The position numbers and the translations under genes were made by a program. From Nucisporomicrobium flavum (GTDB lineage Bacteria > Actinomycetota > Actinomycetes > Mycobacteriales > Micromonosporaceae): 64,000 nucleotides of DNA. The stretch lies in assembly GCF_016464385.1 (NCBI RefSeq), contig NZ_JADMLH010000016.1:62001-126000 (forward strand), given 5' to 3'. The notes below the pieces were generated by a model. The model saw nothing but the letters and a program-made list of their open reading frames with translations. It was not told where the DNA came from and searched no databases. Within the stretch, counting starts at the first letter, position 1. Each line of letters opens with the position of its first letter. This document shows, piece by piece, positions 1 through 7,648 of the stretch.

Positions 1-1
1 G

Positions 2-268
2 GCCGCGCGGACCGGCGTCTCCGTCGGCGCGATCGCCGATTCCTGCGGCCTCAGCCCGCGACACCTGCACCGGCGGTGCACGGCCGCCTTCGGGTACGGC
101 GCGAAGACGCTGGTCAAGATCATGCGGATGCAGCGCGCCGTGGCGATGGCCCGGGGTGGCCGCCCGTTCGCCGATGTCTCCGTCGCCGCCGGGTATGCCG
201 ACCAGGCCCACCTCGCGCGGGACGTGAAGGCGCTGGCCGGCGTGCCGCTGACCAGGCTGGTCCGTTGA
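2..268 (+). CDS. AraC-family transcriptional regulator, C-terminal fragment
   Basis: Only the last 88 codons are inside the window; the gene begins upstream. The reading frame from base 2 runs to a TGA at 266-268. It contains a helix-turn-helix of the AraC/XylS type ([20 protein letters not shown]), then a second HTH ([20 protein letters not shown]) and the usual end [11 protein letters not shown]. In this family the two HTH motifs bind DNA and the missing N-terminal domain senses a ligand, so the effector cannot be inferred. The next gene is on the same strand but 189 bases away. Confidence 0.8.
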   Translation, partial: AARTGVSVGAIADSCGLSPRHLHRRCTAAFGYGAKTLVKIMRMQRAVAMARGGRPFADVSVAAGYADQAHLARDVKALAGVPLTRLVR

Positions 269-330
269 GGAGCCCGAATGGGCTGCCCTCCCGCCACCTT
301 GCTGGCCTCGCCCGGGGCGAGCAAGGCTGC

Positions 331-348
331 GGACACTTCGGAATGTCC
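331..348. promoter_or_regulatory. imperfect palindrome upstream of the FAD monooxygenase
   Basis: An 18-base sequence, GGACACTTCGGAATGTCC, is symmetric at 14 of 18 positions (outer arms GGACA/TGTCC). It lies about 110 bases before the monooxygenase start in a spacer with no other signal. It could be an operator for that gene; nothing identifies the binder. Confidence 0.25.
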
Positions 349-457
349 GTCTCGAACAAAACGGACGTGATCATGACCGCGGGTTTCGTGGTTCGGTGGC
401 GGCCGGTAGTGTCTTGGCTCCGACGCGTATCGAACACCCCTCGGAGGCGGTGCTGCG

Positions 458-1567
458 ATGACCTTGCGCATCCTTGTCGTAGGCGCCGGCATCAGCGGTC
501 TCGCCGCCGCCCGAGGCCTCCGGGTCGCGGGTTTCCGCCCCGACGTGGTGGAGGAACTGCCCGCCACGATGCTCCCGGGCGCCGGCATCTACCTGCCCGG
601 CAACGCCTCCCGGGCGATGCGCCAGCTGGGCCTCGACGCCCCGCTGCGCCCGCTCGGCGACCTCATCTTCCGGCAGGTCTTCCAGGACAGCGCCGGCCAC
701 GAACTGTTCGAGATGGACGTCGCGGCGCTCTGGGCCGGGGTCGGGGAGTCGCGGGCGCTGTCCCGCGCCGACCTGCAACAGGTGCTGCTGACCGGGGTCG
801 GCGGTGAGGTGCGTTACGACATCGCCGTCCGGGACCTCGCGATCGTCGACGGCGCGGCCAAGGTCGAGTTCAGCGACGGCGCCGTCGCCGAGTACGACCT
901 CGTGGTCGGCGCGGACGGGCGGCGCTCCACGGTGCGTGCCCGGGCCGGGCTGGGCGGTGCGGCGACCCCGACGGGCCAGATCGTCTACCGCAGCGTGGTC
1001 AGCGGCGGGCCGCCGCTCAGCGACTGGACGGCGCTGCTCGGGCGCCGTTCGCAGTTCGTGGCCATGCCGATGGGCGGCCGGCGGCTGTACTGCTACGCCG
1101 ACGAGACCGTCGAGCCCTCCGCGGCCAACCCCGCGGACCCCCGGGCCCGCCTGCGCGAGCTGTTCGCCGACTTCGGCGGGTGCGTGCCGGCGATCCTCGA
1201 CGCGATCGAGAAGGTCCAGGTCGCGAGGACGGACGAGGTCATGATCGACAACTGGTCGACGGGGCCGGTGCTGCTGGTCGGTGACGCGGCCCACGCCACC
1301 GCGCCCAGCCTCGCCCAGGGTGCGGCCATGGCGCTGGAGGACGCCGTCGTGCTCGGCGAGGTGCTCAAGGCCGGCGGCGGCGACGTGCCGGCGGCGCTGA
1401 GCGCGTACGAGCAGCGCCGGCGGGGCCGCTGCGACCAGGTCCGCGAGCACACCCGTGAGTGCGACCGGACCCGCGACGTGCCGCCCGGCGAGCGCGACCC
1501 TATGCTGCGGGAGCGGGGCCAGCAGATCTTCACCGGTCAGTACCGCGGGCTGGTCGAGCCCTTCTGA
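458..1567 (+). CDS. FAD-dependent monooxygenase
   Basis: A 369-residue flavoprotein of the class A aromatic hydroxylase (PHBH-like) fold, which uses NAD(P)H and O2 to hydroxylate small, often aromatic, substrates. Visible motifs are the N-terminal FAD dinucleotide motif GAGISG (residues 9-14), the middle motif VVGADGRRSTVR, and the GD motif VLLVGDAAHATAPSLAQGAA that contacts the FAD ribityl chain. The length fits the short branch without a C-terminal thioredoxin-like domain. The ATG follows GGAGG by about ten bases. The substrate cannot be read from sequence, and neighbours do not suggest a pathway. Confidence 0.88.
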   Translation: MTLRILVVGAGISGLAAARGLRVAGFRPDVVEELPATMLPGAGIYLPGNASRAMRQLGLDAPLRPLGDLIFRQVFQDSAGHELFEMDVAALWAGVGESRALSRADLQQVLLTGVGGEVRYDIAVRDLAIVDGAAKVEFSDGAVAEYDLVVGADGRRSTVRARAGLGGAATPTGQIVYRSVVSGGPPLSDWTALLGRRSQFVAMPMGGRRLYCYADETVEPSAANPADPRARLRELFADFGGCVPAILDAIEKVQVARTDEVMIDNWSTGPVLLVGDAAHATAPSLAQGAAMALEDAVVLGEVLKAGGGDVPAALSAYEQRRRGRCDQVREHTRECDRTRDVPPGERDPMLRERGQQIFTGQYRGLVEPF

Positions 1568-1690
1568 GACCGGGGTGGTCTTTGGTCACCCCGCGCCCGG
1601 CGAGGGTCGGCGGGGGACTATTCTGCCTGCGAGGTACGCCTTTCACGCGGGCGTACGCAGTGGGACGAAACGAGACACCGGAGGCTATCC

Positions 1691-3445
1691 GTGACGACCG
1701 TCGCGCCTAAGCCGATCGTGACCAGGCCCTGGCCGGTCAGGCAGCAGGTCAAGGGTTCGGCCATCGCGCGGATCCTGCGGACGACGGACGCGAAGCAGAT
1801 CGGGATCATGTACATGATCACGGCCTTCGTGTTCTACATCCTCGGCGGGTTGATGGCCCTGCTGATGCGCGGCGAACTCGCCCGCCCGGGCATGCAGTAC
1901 CTGTCGCCGGAGCAGTACAACCAGCTGTTCACCATGCACGGCACGATCATGCTGCTGTTCTTCGCGACGCCGATCGTGTTCGCGTTCGCCAACTTCGTGG
2001 TGCCCATCCAGATCGGCGCCCCGGACGTGTCGTTCCCGCGGCTCAACTCCTTCGCGTACTGGCTGTACCTGTTCGGCGGCACGATCACCATCGCCGGGTT
2101 CCTGACCCCCGGTGGGGCGGCCGACTTCGGCTGGTTCGCGTACACGCCGCTCAGCGACTCCCTGCACTCGCCGGGCGTCGGCGGAAACATGTGGGTGGTC
2201 GGCCTGGCGCTCTCGGGTCTCGGCACCATCCTCGGTGGCGTCAACATCATCACGACGATCATCACGCTGCGCGCGCCCGGCATGACGATGTTCCGGATGC
2301 CGATCATGACGTGGAACATCCTGGTCACCAGCCTCCTGGTGATCATGGTCTTCCCGTTCCTGGCCGCCGCGCTGTTCGCGCTCGCCGCCGACCGCATCCT
2401 GGGCGCCCACGTCTTCGACGTCGCCACCGGCGGCCCGATGCTCTGGCAGCACCTCTTCTGGTTCTTCGGTCACCCCGAGGTCTACATCATCGCGCTGCCG
2501 TTCTTCGGCATCATCACCGAGGTCATCCCGGTGTTCAGCCGCAAGCCGGTCTTCGGCTACAAGGGCCTGGTCGGCGCGACGCTGCTGATCGCGGCGCTCT
2601 CGATGAGCGTGTGGGCGCACCACATGTTCGTCACCGGCCAGGTGCTGCTGCCGTTCTTCAGCTTCCTGAGCTTCCTCATCGCGGTACCGACCGGCATGAA
2701 GTTCTTCGTCTGGATCGGCACGATGTGGCGCGGGCAGATCAGCTTCGAGACACCGATGCTGTTCGCCATCGGCTTCCTGGTGACGTTCCTCTTCGGCGGC
2801 CTCACCGGCGTGCTGCTGGCCTCGCCGCCGATCGACTTCCACGTCTCGGACTCGTACTTCGTCGTCGCGCACTTCCACTACGTGCTGTTCGGCACGATCG
2901 TGTTCGCGGTGTTCTCCGGCATCTACTTCTGGTTCCCGAAGATGTTCGGCCGGATGCTCGACGAGCGCCTCGGCAAGATTCACTTCTGGCTGACGTTCGT
3001 CGGTTTCCACACCACGTTCCTGGTGCAGCACTGGCTCGGCGCCGAGGGCATGCCCCGCCGCTACGCCGACTACCTGCCCACGGACGGGTTCACCACGCTC
3101 AACATGATCTCGACGCTCGGCGCCTTCGTGCTCGGCGCGTCCACCCTGCCGTTCATCTACAACGTGTGGAAGTCGTACAAGGTCGGCGAGCTGGTCACGG
3201 TCGACGACCCCTGGGGCCACGGCAACTCGCTGGAATGGGCGACGTCCTCCCCGCCGCCGCTGCGCAACTTCGACCGCATGCCCCGCATCCGCTCCGAGCG
3301 CCCGGCCTTCGACGCGAAGTTCCCGGAGCTCGCGGCAGGCGAGCAGTCGATCGCCGGCCCCCCGGAAGGCGGCGCCCGCCCGCTGACCAGCGAGTCCGAC
3401 GGCGGCGCGACCTACAAGGAAGACCTCAGCGACCGTCACAGCTGA
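1691..3445 (+). CDS. ctaD: Cytochrome c oxidase subunit I (aa3 type)
   Basis: Catalytic subunit of the terminal haem-copper oxidase in the plasma membrane, 584 residues with 12 predicted helices. Haem a ligands are H83 (FTMHGTIM) and H396; H394 is the haem a3 ligand (VAHFHYVLF). CuB ligands are H261, H310 and H311 (HPEVYI, WAHHMF), and Y265 is the tyrosine cross-linked to H261. All catalytic residues are intact. The GTG start has GGAGG at 1680-1684. No ctaC, ctaE or assembly gene is adjacent, so this copy stands alone, as ctaD does in mycobacteria; whether the genome has a second copy in a cta operon is not visible. A strong terminator follows. Confidence 0.97.
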   Translation: MTTVAPKPIVTRPWPVRQQVKGSAIARILRTTDAKQIGIMYMITAFVFYILGGLMALLMRGELARPGMQYLSPEQYNQLFTMHGTIMLLFFATPIVFAFANFVVPIQIGAPDVSFPRLNSFAYWLYLFGGTITIAGFLTPGGAADFGWFAYTPLSDSLHSPGVGGNMWVVGLALSGLGTILGGVNIITTIITLRAPGMTMFRMPIMTWNILVTSLLVIMVFPFLAAALFALAADRILGAHVFDVATGGPMLWQHLFWFFGHPEVYIIALPFFGIITEVIPVFSRKPVFGYKGLVGATLLIAALSMSVWAHHMFVTGQVLLPFFSFLSFLIAVPTGMKFFVWIGTMWRGQISFETPMLFAIGFLVTFLFGGLTGVLLASPPIDFHVSDSYFVVAHFHYVLFGTIVFAVFSGIYFWFPKMFGRMLDERLGKIHFWLTFVGFHTTFLVQHWLGAEGMPRRYADYLPTDGFTTLNMISTLGAFVLGASTLPFIYNVWKSYKVGELVTVDDPWGHGNSLEWATSSPPPLRNFDRMPRIRSERPAFDAKFPELAAGEQSIAGPPEGGARPLTSESDGGATYKEDLSDRHS

Positions 3446-3462
3446 CGCTCACGCGGTACGGA

Positions 3463-3503
3463 GAACCCGCCCCGGTGGCCCACCCACCGGGGCGGGTTCT
3501 TTC
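3463..3503 (+). terminator. Rho-independent terminator of ctaD
   Basis: A perfect 16-base-pair GC-rich stem (arms 3463-3478 and 3484-3499) with the five-base loop CCCAC, followed by a short T run. It starts 18 bases after the ctaD stop codon. Confidence 0.9.
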
Positions 3504-3965
3504 GTACGCCCCGGTGGGCCGGCCACCGCCGCCCACGCGGTCCGCGCCGCCGCCGGCCTGCCTGGCCGCCCCGCTGTTCGGCCACCGCGTGGCTGCCTTC
3601 GTCCGGTCGCGCACCCCCGCCCGGCCGCCTACCCGCCTTCGCTCCCTCTGACGACCCCGCTCCGGCCGTGCCGTGCGCCGCGCCGTGCCGTGCGCCGCGC
3701 CGTGCCGTGCGCCGCGCCTTGCCGTGCGCCGCGCCTCGCCGTGCCTTGCCGTGCGCGGCGCCGTACGTCGCCGTGCTCAGCGCCGCGCCCTGCGGCCCCG
3801 CCGCCCGGCCGCGTGGTCGGCCCTGCCGCTGGGCGGCCCGGTGCGGGCCGTTGCGCACACGGGCATCCGACCTGGTCATGCAGGGTGGCCCGGCGTGAGC
3901 TCCGTCAAATGCGTGGGAATTGTCGTACCCCAGGCGGAGACTGTCCGGCGGAGGTTAGGACCGCA
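3504..3965. other. Spacer before the MFS gene, with a 17-bp tandem repeat
   Basis: No gene is seen. Bases 3665-3732 hold four head-to-tail copies of the 17-base unit GCCGTGCCGTGCGCCGC (the fourth has one change), fading into degenerate copies up to about 3775. The unit is not a multiple of three and no ribosome-binding site precedes it, so it is unlikely to be coding. The last 60 bases hold the presumed promoter region and the GGAGG (3950-3954) of the MFS gene. Confidence 0.6.
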
Positions 3966-5288
3966 ATGACACTCACGCCTTACCGGGAGACGCTCGCCCT
4001 GCGCGGGATCAAGTCGCTGCTGATCGTGGCGACGCTGGCCCGTATCCCCATCACCGCCGGCAGCGTCACGCTCACGCTGCACGTCACCCAGGACCTCGGT
4101 CTCGGGTACGGCGCCGCGGGGCTGGTGGGGGCCGCCTTCACCGTCGCCGCCTCGCTCGGCGCGCCGATGATGGGCCGGATCACCGACCGCAGGGGGCTGC
4201 GGCCCGTCCTCGTGCTCACCACCGTCGCGGAGGTGGCCTTCTGGACGGCTGCGCAGGGGGTCCCGTACTGGGCGCTGCTCGTCGCCGCGCTGATCGGCGG
4301 TTTCCTGACGCTGCCCGCGTTCGCGGTGGCCCGGCAGTCGATCGCCGCGCTCGCCCCCGAGTCGCACCGGCTGCCGGCCTTCGCCCTCGACTCCATCACC
4401 ACGGAGCTGTCGTTCATGGCGGGGCCCGCGCTCGGCGTGCTCATCTCCACGACCGCAGGCGCCCGGGTCGCGATGCTCGTCGTCGGCGCCGGCATCCTGC
4501 TGTCCGGCGTCGGGCTCTACCTGCTCGACCCGCCGATCCGTGGCCACGACGAGGCCCCGATCTCCGCCGGCCACCGGGTGCCCCGCAGCACCTGGCTGCG
4601 GCCGCGCCTGATCGCCGTGCTGGCCATCACCAGCGCCGCCACGCTGGTCCTCAGCGGTACGGACGTCGCCGTCGTCGCGGTGCTGCAGCATTCCGGCGAG
4701 GTCAAGTGGACCGGCGTGGTGCTCGCCATGTGGGCCGCCTACTCGTTGCTGGGCGGCTTCACGTACGGGATGGTCCGTCAGGGTCTGCCGCCCTTGTTCC
4801 TGCTGGCCCCCATGGCGCTGCTGACGATCCCGGTCGGACTGGGCGGCTCGCACTGGTGGCTGCTCGGCCTGCTCCTGCTGCCGGCGGGCGCCCTGTGCGC
4901 ACCGACGATCACGGCCACGGCCGACGCGGTGAGCCGCCTCACCCCGGCCGCGGCGCGTGGCGAGGCGATGGGCTGGCACAACTCGTCGCTGACCGTGGGG
5001 GTCGCGCTGGGCGCCCCACTGGCCGGCGTGGTGATGGACACGCTGTCACCGGCATGGGGCTTCGTGGCGGTCGGCGGCGTGGGCGTGCTGGTCGCCCTGC
5101 TGGTCGCCCCGATCGAACTACGCCGCCGCCGAGCCGCCGAGGCCGAGGCGGCGCGCGACACAGCCGCAAAGGCCACCGCCGACGAAGAGGAACGCACGCG
5201 GCCCACCGGGGTCGCCGCCTGGGAGAGCGGCGTTGCCGGGCCGGCCGTGGACTTCCCGACCGAGGACGCCCCGGCCCCAACACGCTGA
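3966..5288 (+). CDS. MFS transporter
   Basis: A 440-residue integral membrane protein with about twelve hydrophobic helices, of the major facilitator superfamily. The loop after helix 2 carries a recognisable motif A (GRITDRRGLRPVLVL), typical of drug/proton antiporters. The C-terminal 55 residues are charged and presumably cytosolic. The ATG at 3966 was preferred to an upstream in-frame extension because the extension reads through the tandem-repeat spacer and GGAGG precedes this ATG. The substrate is unknown; export of a toxic or secreted small molecule is the usual role. Confidence 0.85.
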   Translation: MTLTPYRETLALRGIKSLLIVATLARIPITAGSVTLTLHVTQDLGLGYGAAGLVGAAFTVAASLGAPMMGRITDRRGLRPVLVLTTVAEVAFWTAAQGVPYWALLVAALIGGFLTLPAFAVARQSIAALAPESHRLPAFALDSITTELSFMAGPALGVLISTTAGARVAMLVVGAGILLSGVGLYLLDPPIRGHDEAPISAGHRVPRSTWLRPRLIAVLAITSAATLVLSGTDVAVVAVLQHSGEVKWTGVVLAMWAAYSLLGGFTYGMVRQGLPPLFLLAPMALLTIPVGLGGSHWWLLGLLLLPAGALCAPTITATADAVSRLTPAAARGEAMGWHNSSLTVGVALGAPLAGVVMDTLSPAWGFVAVGGVGVLVALLVAPIELRRRRAAEAEAARDTAAKATADEEERTRPTGVAAWESGVAGPAVDFPTEDAPAPTR

Positions 5289-5657
5289 GCCCGCCGCCGG
5301 ACGCAACCGCCGCCCGGCCCGCCGCTGGTTCCCGCGCCGCCCGGCCCGCATCGCCGCCCAGGCCCGCGCCCCCCGGCCCGCATCGCCGCATGGGCCCGCG
5401 CCGGCCGGCCCGGGCCCATGCGGCGATGCGGGCCGCAGCCCAGGCCCGTGCCGACCGGCTGGGCCCGCGCCGACCGGCTGGGCCCGTGCCGACCGGCTGG
5501 GCCCGCCCCGACCGGCTGGGCCCGCGCCGACCGGCTGGGCCCGTGCCGACCGGCTGGGACCCGCGCCGACGGCCCGGACCGCCGCTCAGGCTGCCGTTGG
5601 CCGGCCCGCACCGCCGTTCAGCCGGAGCGGGCCGCGGGCCGGCACCGCAACCCCCGG
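5289..5657. repeat. GC-rich spacer with 19-bp tandem repeats
   Basis: This gap between the convergent MFS and pncA genes holds six copies of a 19-base unit, GTGCCGACCGGCTGGGCCC, at 5448-5561, with substitutions mainly at the second and third bases. Flanking sequence is a degenerate mix of CGGCCCGC-type words. The repeats keep several frames open by base composition alone; no start signal or protein-like pattern supports a gene. Confidence 0.75.
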
Positions 5658-6245
5658 TCAGCCGGCGAGAACGATCGGCGTTCCCATCGTGGTGACCGCG
5701 GCCTCGTCGAACTGACGCAGTGCCGCCTCGGTGGTCGCCTCCGCCACCCCGGCCGTCATGCCCAGCAGCACCGTCGTCTTGAAGCCGGCCTTCCGCGCGT
5801 CCAGCGCCGTGGCCCGGACGCAGTGGTCGGTCGCGATTCCCACCACGTCCACCTCGCTGACATCGCGGGCGCGCAGCCAGTCCGCGAGGTGCTCGCCGGC
5901 ATCGGTGTGCCCCTCGAAGCCCGAGTACGCCGCCGCGTGCTCGCCCTTGTGGAACACGGCCTCGACCCGGTCGGTGGCGAGCGACGGGTGGAATTCGGAG
6001 CCGGGCGTGCCGACCACGCAGTGGGCCGGCCAGGAGTCGACGAAGTCCGGGTGTGCGCTGAAGTGCGCCCCCGGGTCGACGTGGTAGTCCTTCGTCGCCA
6101 CGACGTGGTCCCAGCGGCGGGCCGGGTCGGTGTCGGCCAGCGCCGACGAGATGGCCGAGGCCACGCCCGCGCCGCCCTGTACGGCCAGGGAGCCGCCCTC
6201 GCAGAAGTCGTTCTGCACGTCGACGATGATCAAAGCTCGAGTCAC
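5658..6245 (-). CDS. pncA: Nicotinamidase
   Basis: Hydrolyses nicotinamide to nicotinate and ammonia in the NAD salvage (Preiss-Handler) pathway. The 195-residue protein starts VTRALIIVDVQNDF, giving the catalytic Asp in DVQNDF, and has the catalytic Lys (VVATKDYH) and Cys (GIATDHCVRAT) of the isochorismatase-like hydrolases. The metal-site pattern DYHVDPGAHF is also present. The GTG at 6245 was chosen over an upstream ATG because GGAGG lies just before it and homology begins there. It is 47 bases downstream of pncB, probably in one transcript, so the two gene products act in sequence. Confidence 0.95.
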   Translation of the reverse strand: MTRALIIVDVQNDFCEGGSLAVQGGAGVASAISSALADTDPARRWDHVVATKDYHVDPGAHFSAHPDFVDSWPAHCVVGTPGSEFHPSLATDRVEAVFHKGEHAAAYSGFEGHTDAGEHLADWLRARDVSEVDVVGIATDHCVRATALDARKAGFKTTVLLGMTAGVAEATTEAALRQFDEAAVTTMGTPIVLAG

Positions 6246-6292
6246 GAAGACCTCCGGTTTCACAGAGAAGCTCAGCGGTGGCGGAGAGAAGT

Positions 6293-7579
6293 TCAGCTGG
6301 TGGCGACGACCGTGACCGGGATCGCGGGGTCGCCGGCCGACAGCTTCAGGCCCTCCCACGGGATCGAGATCAGGCACTGCCGGAGGTGGTCCCGGGACTC
6401 CTGCAGCGTCGGGAGTTCCGCGATCTCGCCGCCGGCCACGAACGAGCGCTGCAGCAGCCGGTCGTTGGCCTCGTGGTCGGGCACGCCCTGGGAGACGACG
6501 ATCTCCTCGGTGGCCGTACCCGTCGGCTTGTGGCGGCGGATCGCCGTCTTGCGGCCGCCCACCGTGGCTTTGTTCTCCGAGCGCTTGACCACCGGGCGGC
6601 CCTCGACCTCGACCAGCTTGTAGACCAGGCCGGCCGTCGGTGCGCCCGACCCGGTGACCACTGCGGTGCCGGCGCCGTACATGTCGACCGGTTCGGCGGC
6701 GAGCGTGGCGATGGCGTACTCGTCCATGTCGCCGGAGACGACGATCTTCGTTTCCGTGGCGCCGAGCGAGTCGAGCAGCTCGCGGGAGTGCTGCGCCAGC
6801 ACCGACAGGTCGCCCGAGTCGATGCGTACGGCGCGCAGATCCGGACCTGCCACCGCGATCGCGTTGCGGATGCCCTGCGCGATGTCGTACGTGTCCACGA
6901 GCAGCGTCGTGTTCTTGCCCAGCGCCGCCACCTGGGAGGCGAACGCGGCCGTCTCGTCGTCGTGGAGCAGCGTGAACGCGTGCGCGGACGTACCCGTGGT
7001 CGGTATGCCGTAGCGACCGCCCGCCGCCAGGTTGGACGTGGACGCGAAACCCGCGAGGTACGCCGCGCGCGCCGCGGCCACGGCACTCTCCTCATGGGTA
7101 CGGCGGGAGCCCATCTCGATGATCGGCCGGCCCCGGGCGGCGGTGACCATCCGGGCGGCCGCCGAGGCGATGGCGCTGTCGTGGTTGAGCACCGACAGGA
7201 TCAGCGTCTCGAGCACCACGCACTCCGCGAAGCTGCCGGACACCGTCAGGATCGGCGAGCCGGGGAAGAACAGCTCGCCCTCGGCGTACCCGTCGATGTC
7301 GCCCGTGAACCGGTAGTCCGCGAGCCAGGCGGCTGTGGTCTCGTCGACGATGCCCGCCTTTCGCAGGAAGGCCACGTCCTCGTCCGTGAAGCAGAAGTCG
7401 CGGATCATCTCGACGAGCCGTCCCTGGCCGGCGGCGACGCCGTAGCGGCGGCCGGAGGGCAGCCGGCGGGCGAAGACCTCGAAGACGCTGCGACGCTCGG
7501 CGGTGCCGTCCTTGAGGGCGGCGCTGACCATCGTCAGCTCGTAGTGGTCGGTCAGCAGGGCGGGCGCGAAGCGGTTCAC
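6293..7579 (-). CDS. pncB: Nicotinate phosphoribosyltransferase
   Basis: Makes nicotinate mononucleotide from nicotinate and PRPP, with ATP hydrolysis, the step after PncA in NAD salvage. The 428-residue protein has the N-terminal LTDHYELTMVSAAL typical of actinobacterial PncB, the FEVFARRLPSGRRYGVAAG segment, and the catalytic core motifs (EMGSRRTHEESAVAAARAAY; VRIDSGDL). The GTG start has GAGGAGG about seven bases upstream. The gene order pncB, then divergent clpS, is also found in mycobacteria (Rv1330c/Rv1331); here a large regulator gene lies between them. Confidence 0.95.
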   Translation of the reverse strand: MNRFAPALLTDHYELTMVSAALKDGTAERRSVFEVFARRLPSGRRYGVAAGQGRLVEMIRDFCFTDEDVAFLRKAGIVDETTAAWLADYRFTGDIDGYAEGELFFPGSPILTVSGSFAECVVLETLILSVLNHDSAIASAAARMVTAARGRPIIEMGSRRTHEESAVAAARAAYLAGFASTSNLAAGGRYGIPTTGTSAHAFTLLHDDETAAFASQVAALGKNTTLLVDTYDIAQGIRNAIAVAGPDLRAVRIDSGDLSVLAQHSRELLDSLGATETKIVVSGDMDEYAIATLAAEPVDMYGAGTAVVTGSGAPTAGLVYKLVEVEGRPVVKRSENKATVGGRKTAIRRHKPTGTATEEIVVSQGVPDHEANDRLLQRSFVAGGEIAELPTLQESRDHLRQCLISIPWEGLKLSAGDPAIPVTVVATS

Positions 7580-7648
7580 AGCTCGCCTCCTCGGCCACGG
7601 CCGGCGAGGCGCGGGCGGAACTCGGTGCAGTCAGTCACGCGGACCACC

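Noticed and set aside
1685-3439. Long open frame antisense to ctaD (about 580 codons)
   Set aside because: It mirrors ctaD codon for codon, encodes Arg/Asp/Gly/His-rich sequence with no family pattern, and exists only because of the G/C third-position bias of the real gene.
5448-5561. Possible CRISPR array
   Set aside because: The 19-base units are directly abutting without unique spacers, are not palindromic, and no cas gene is present.
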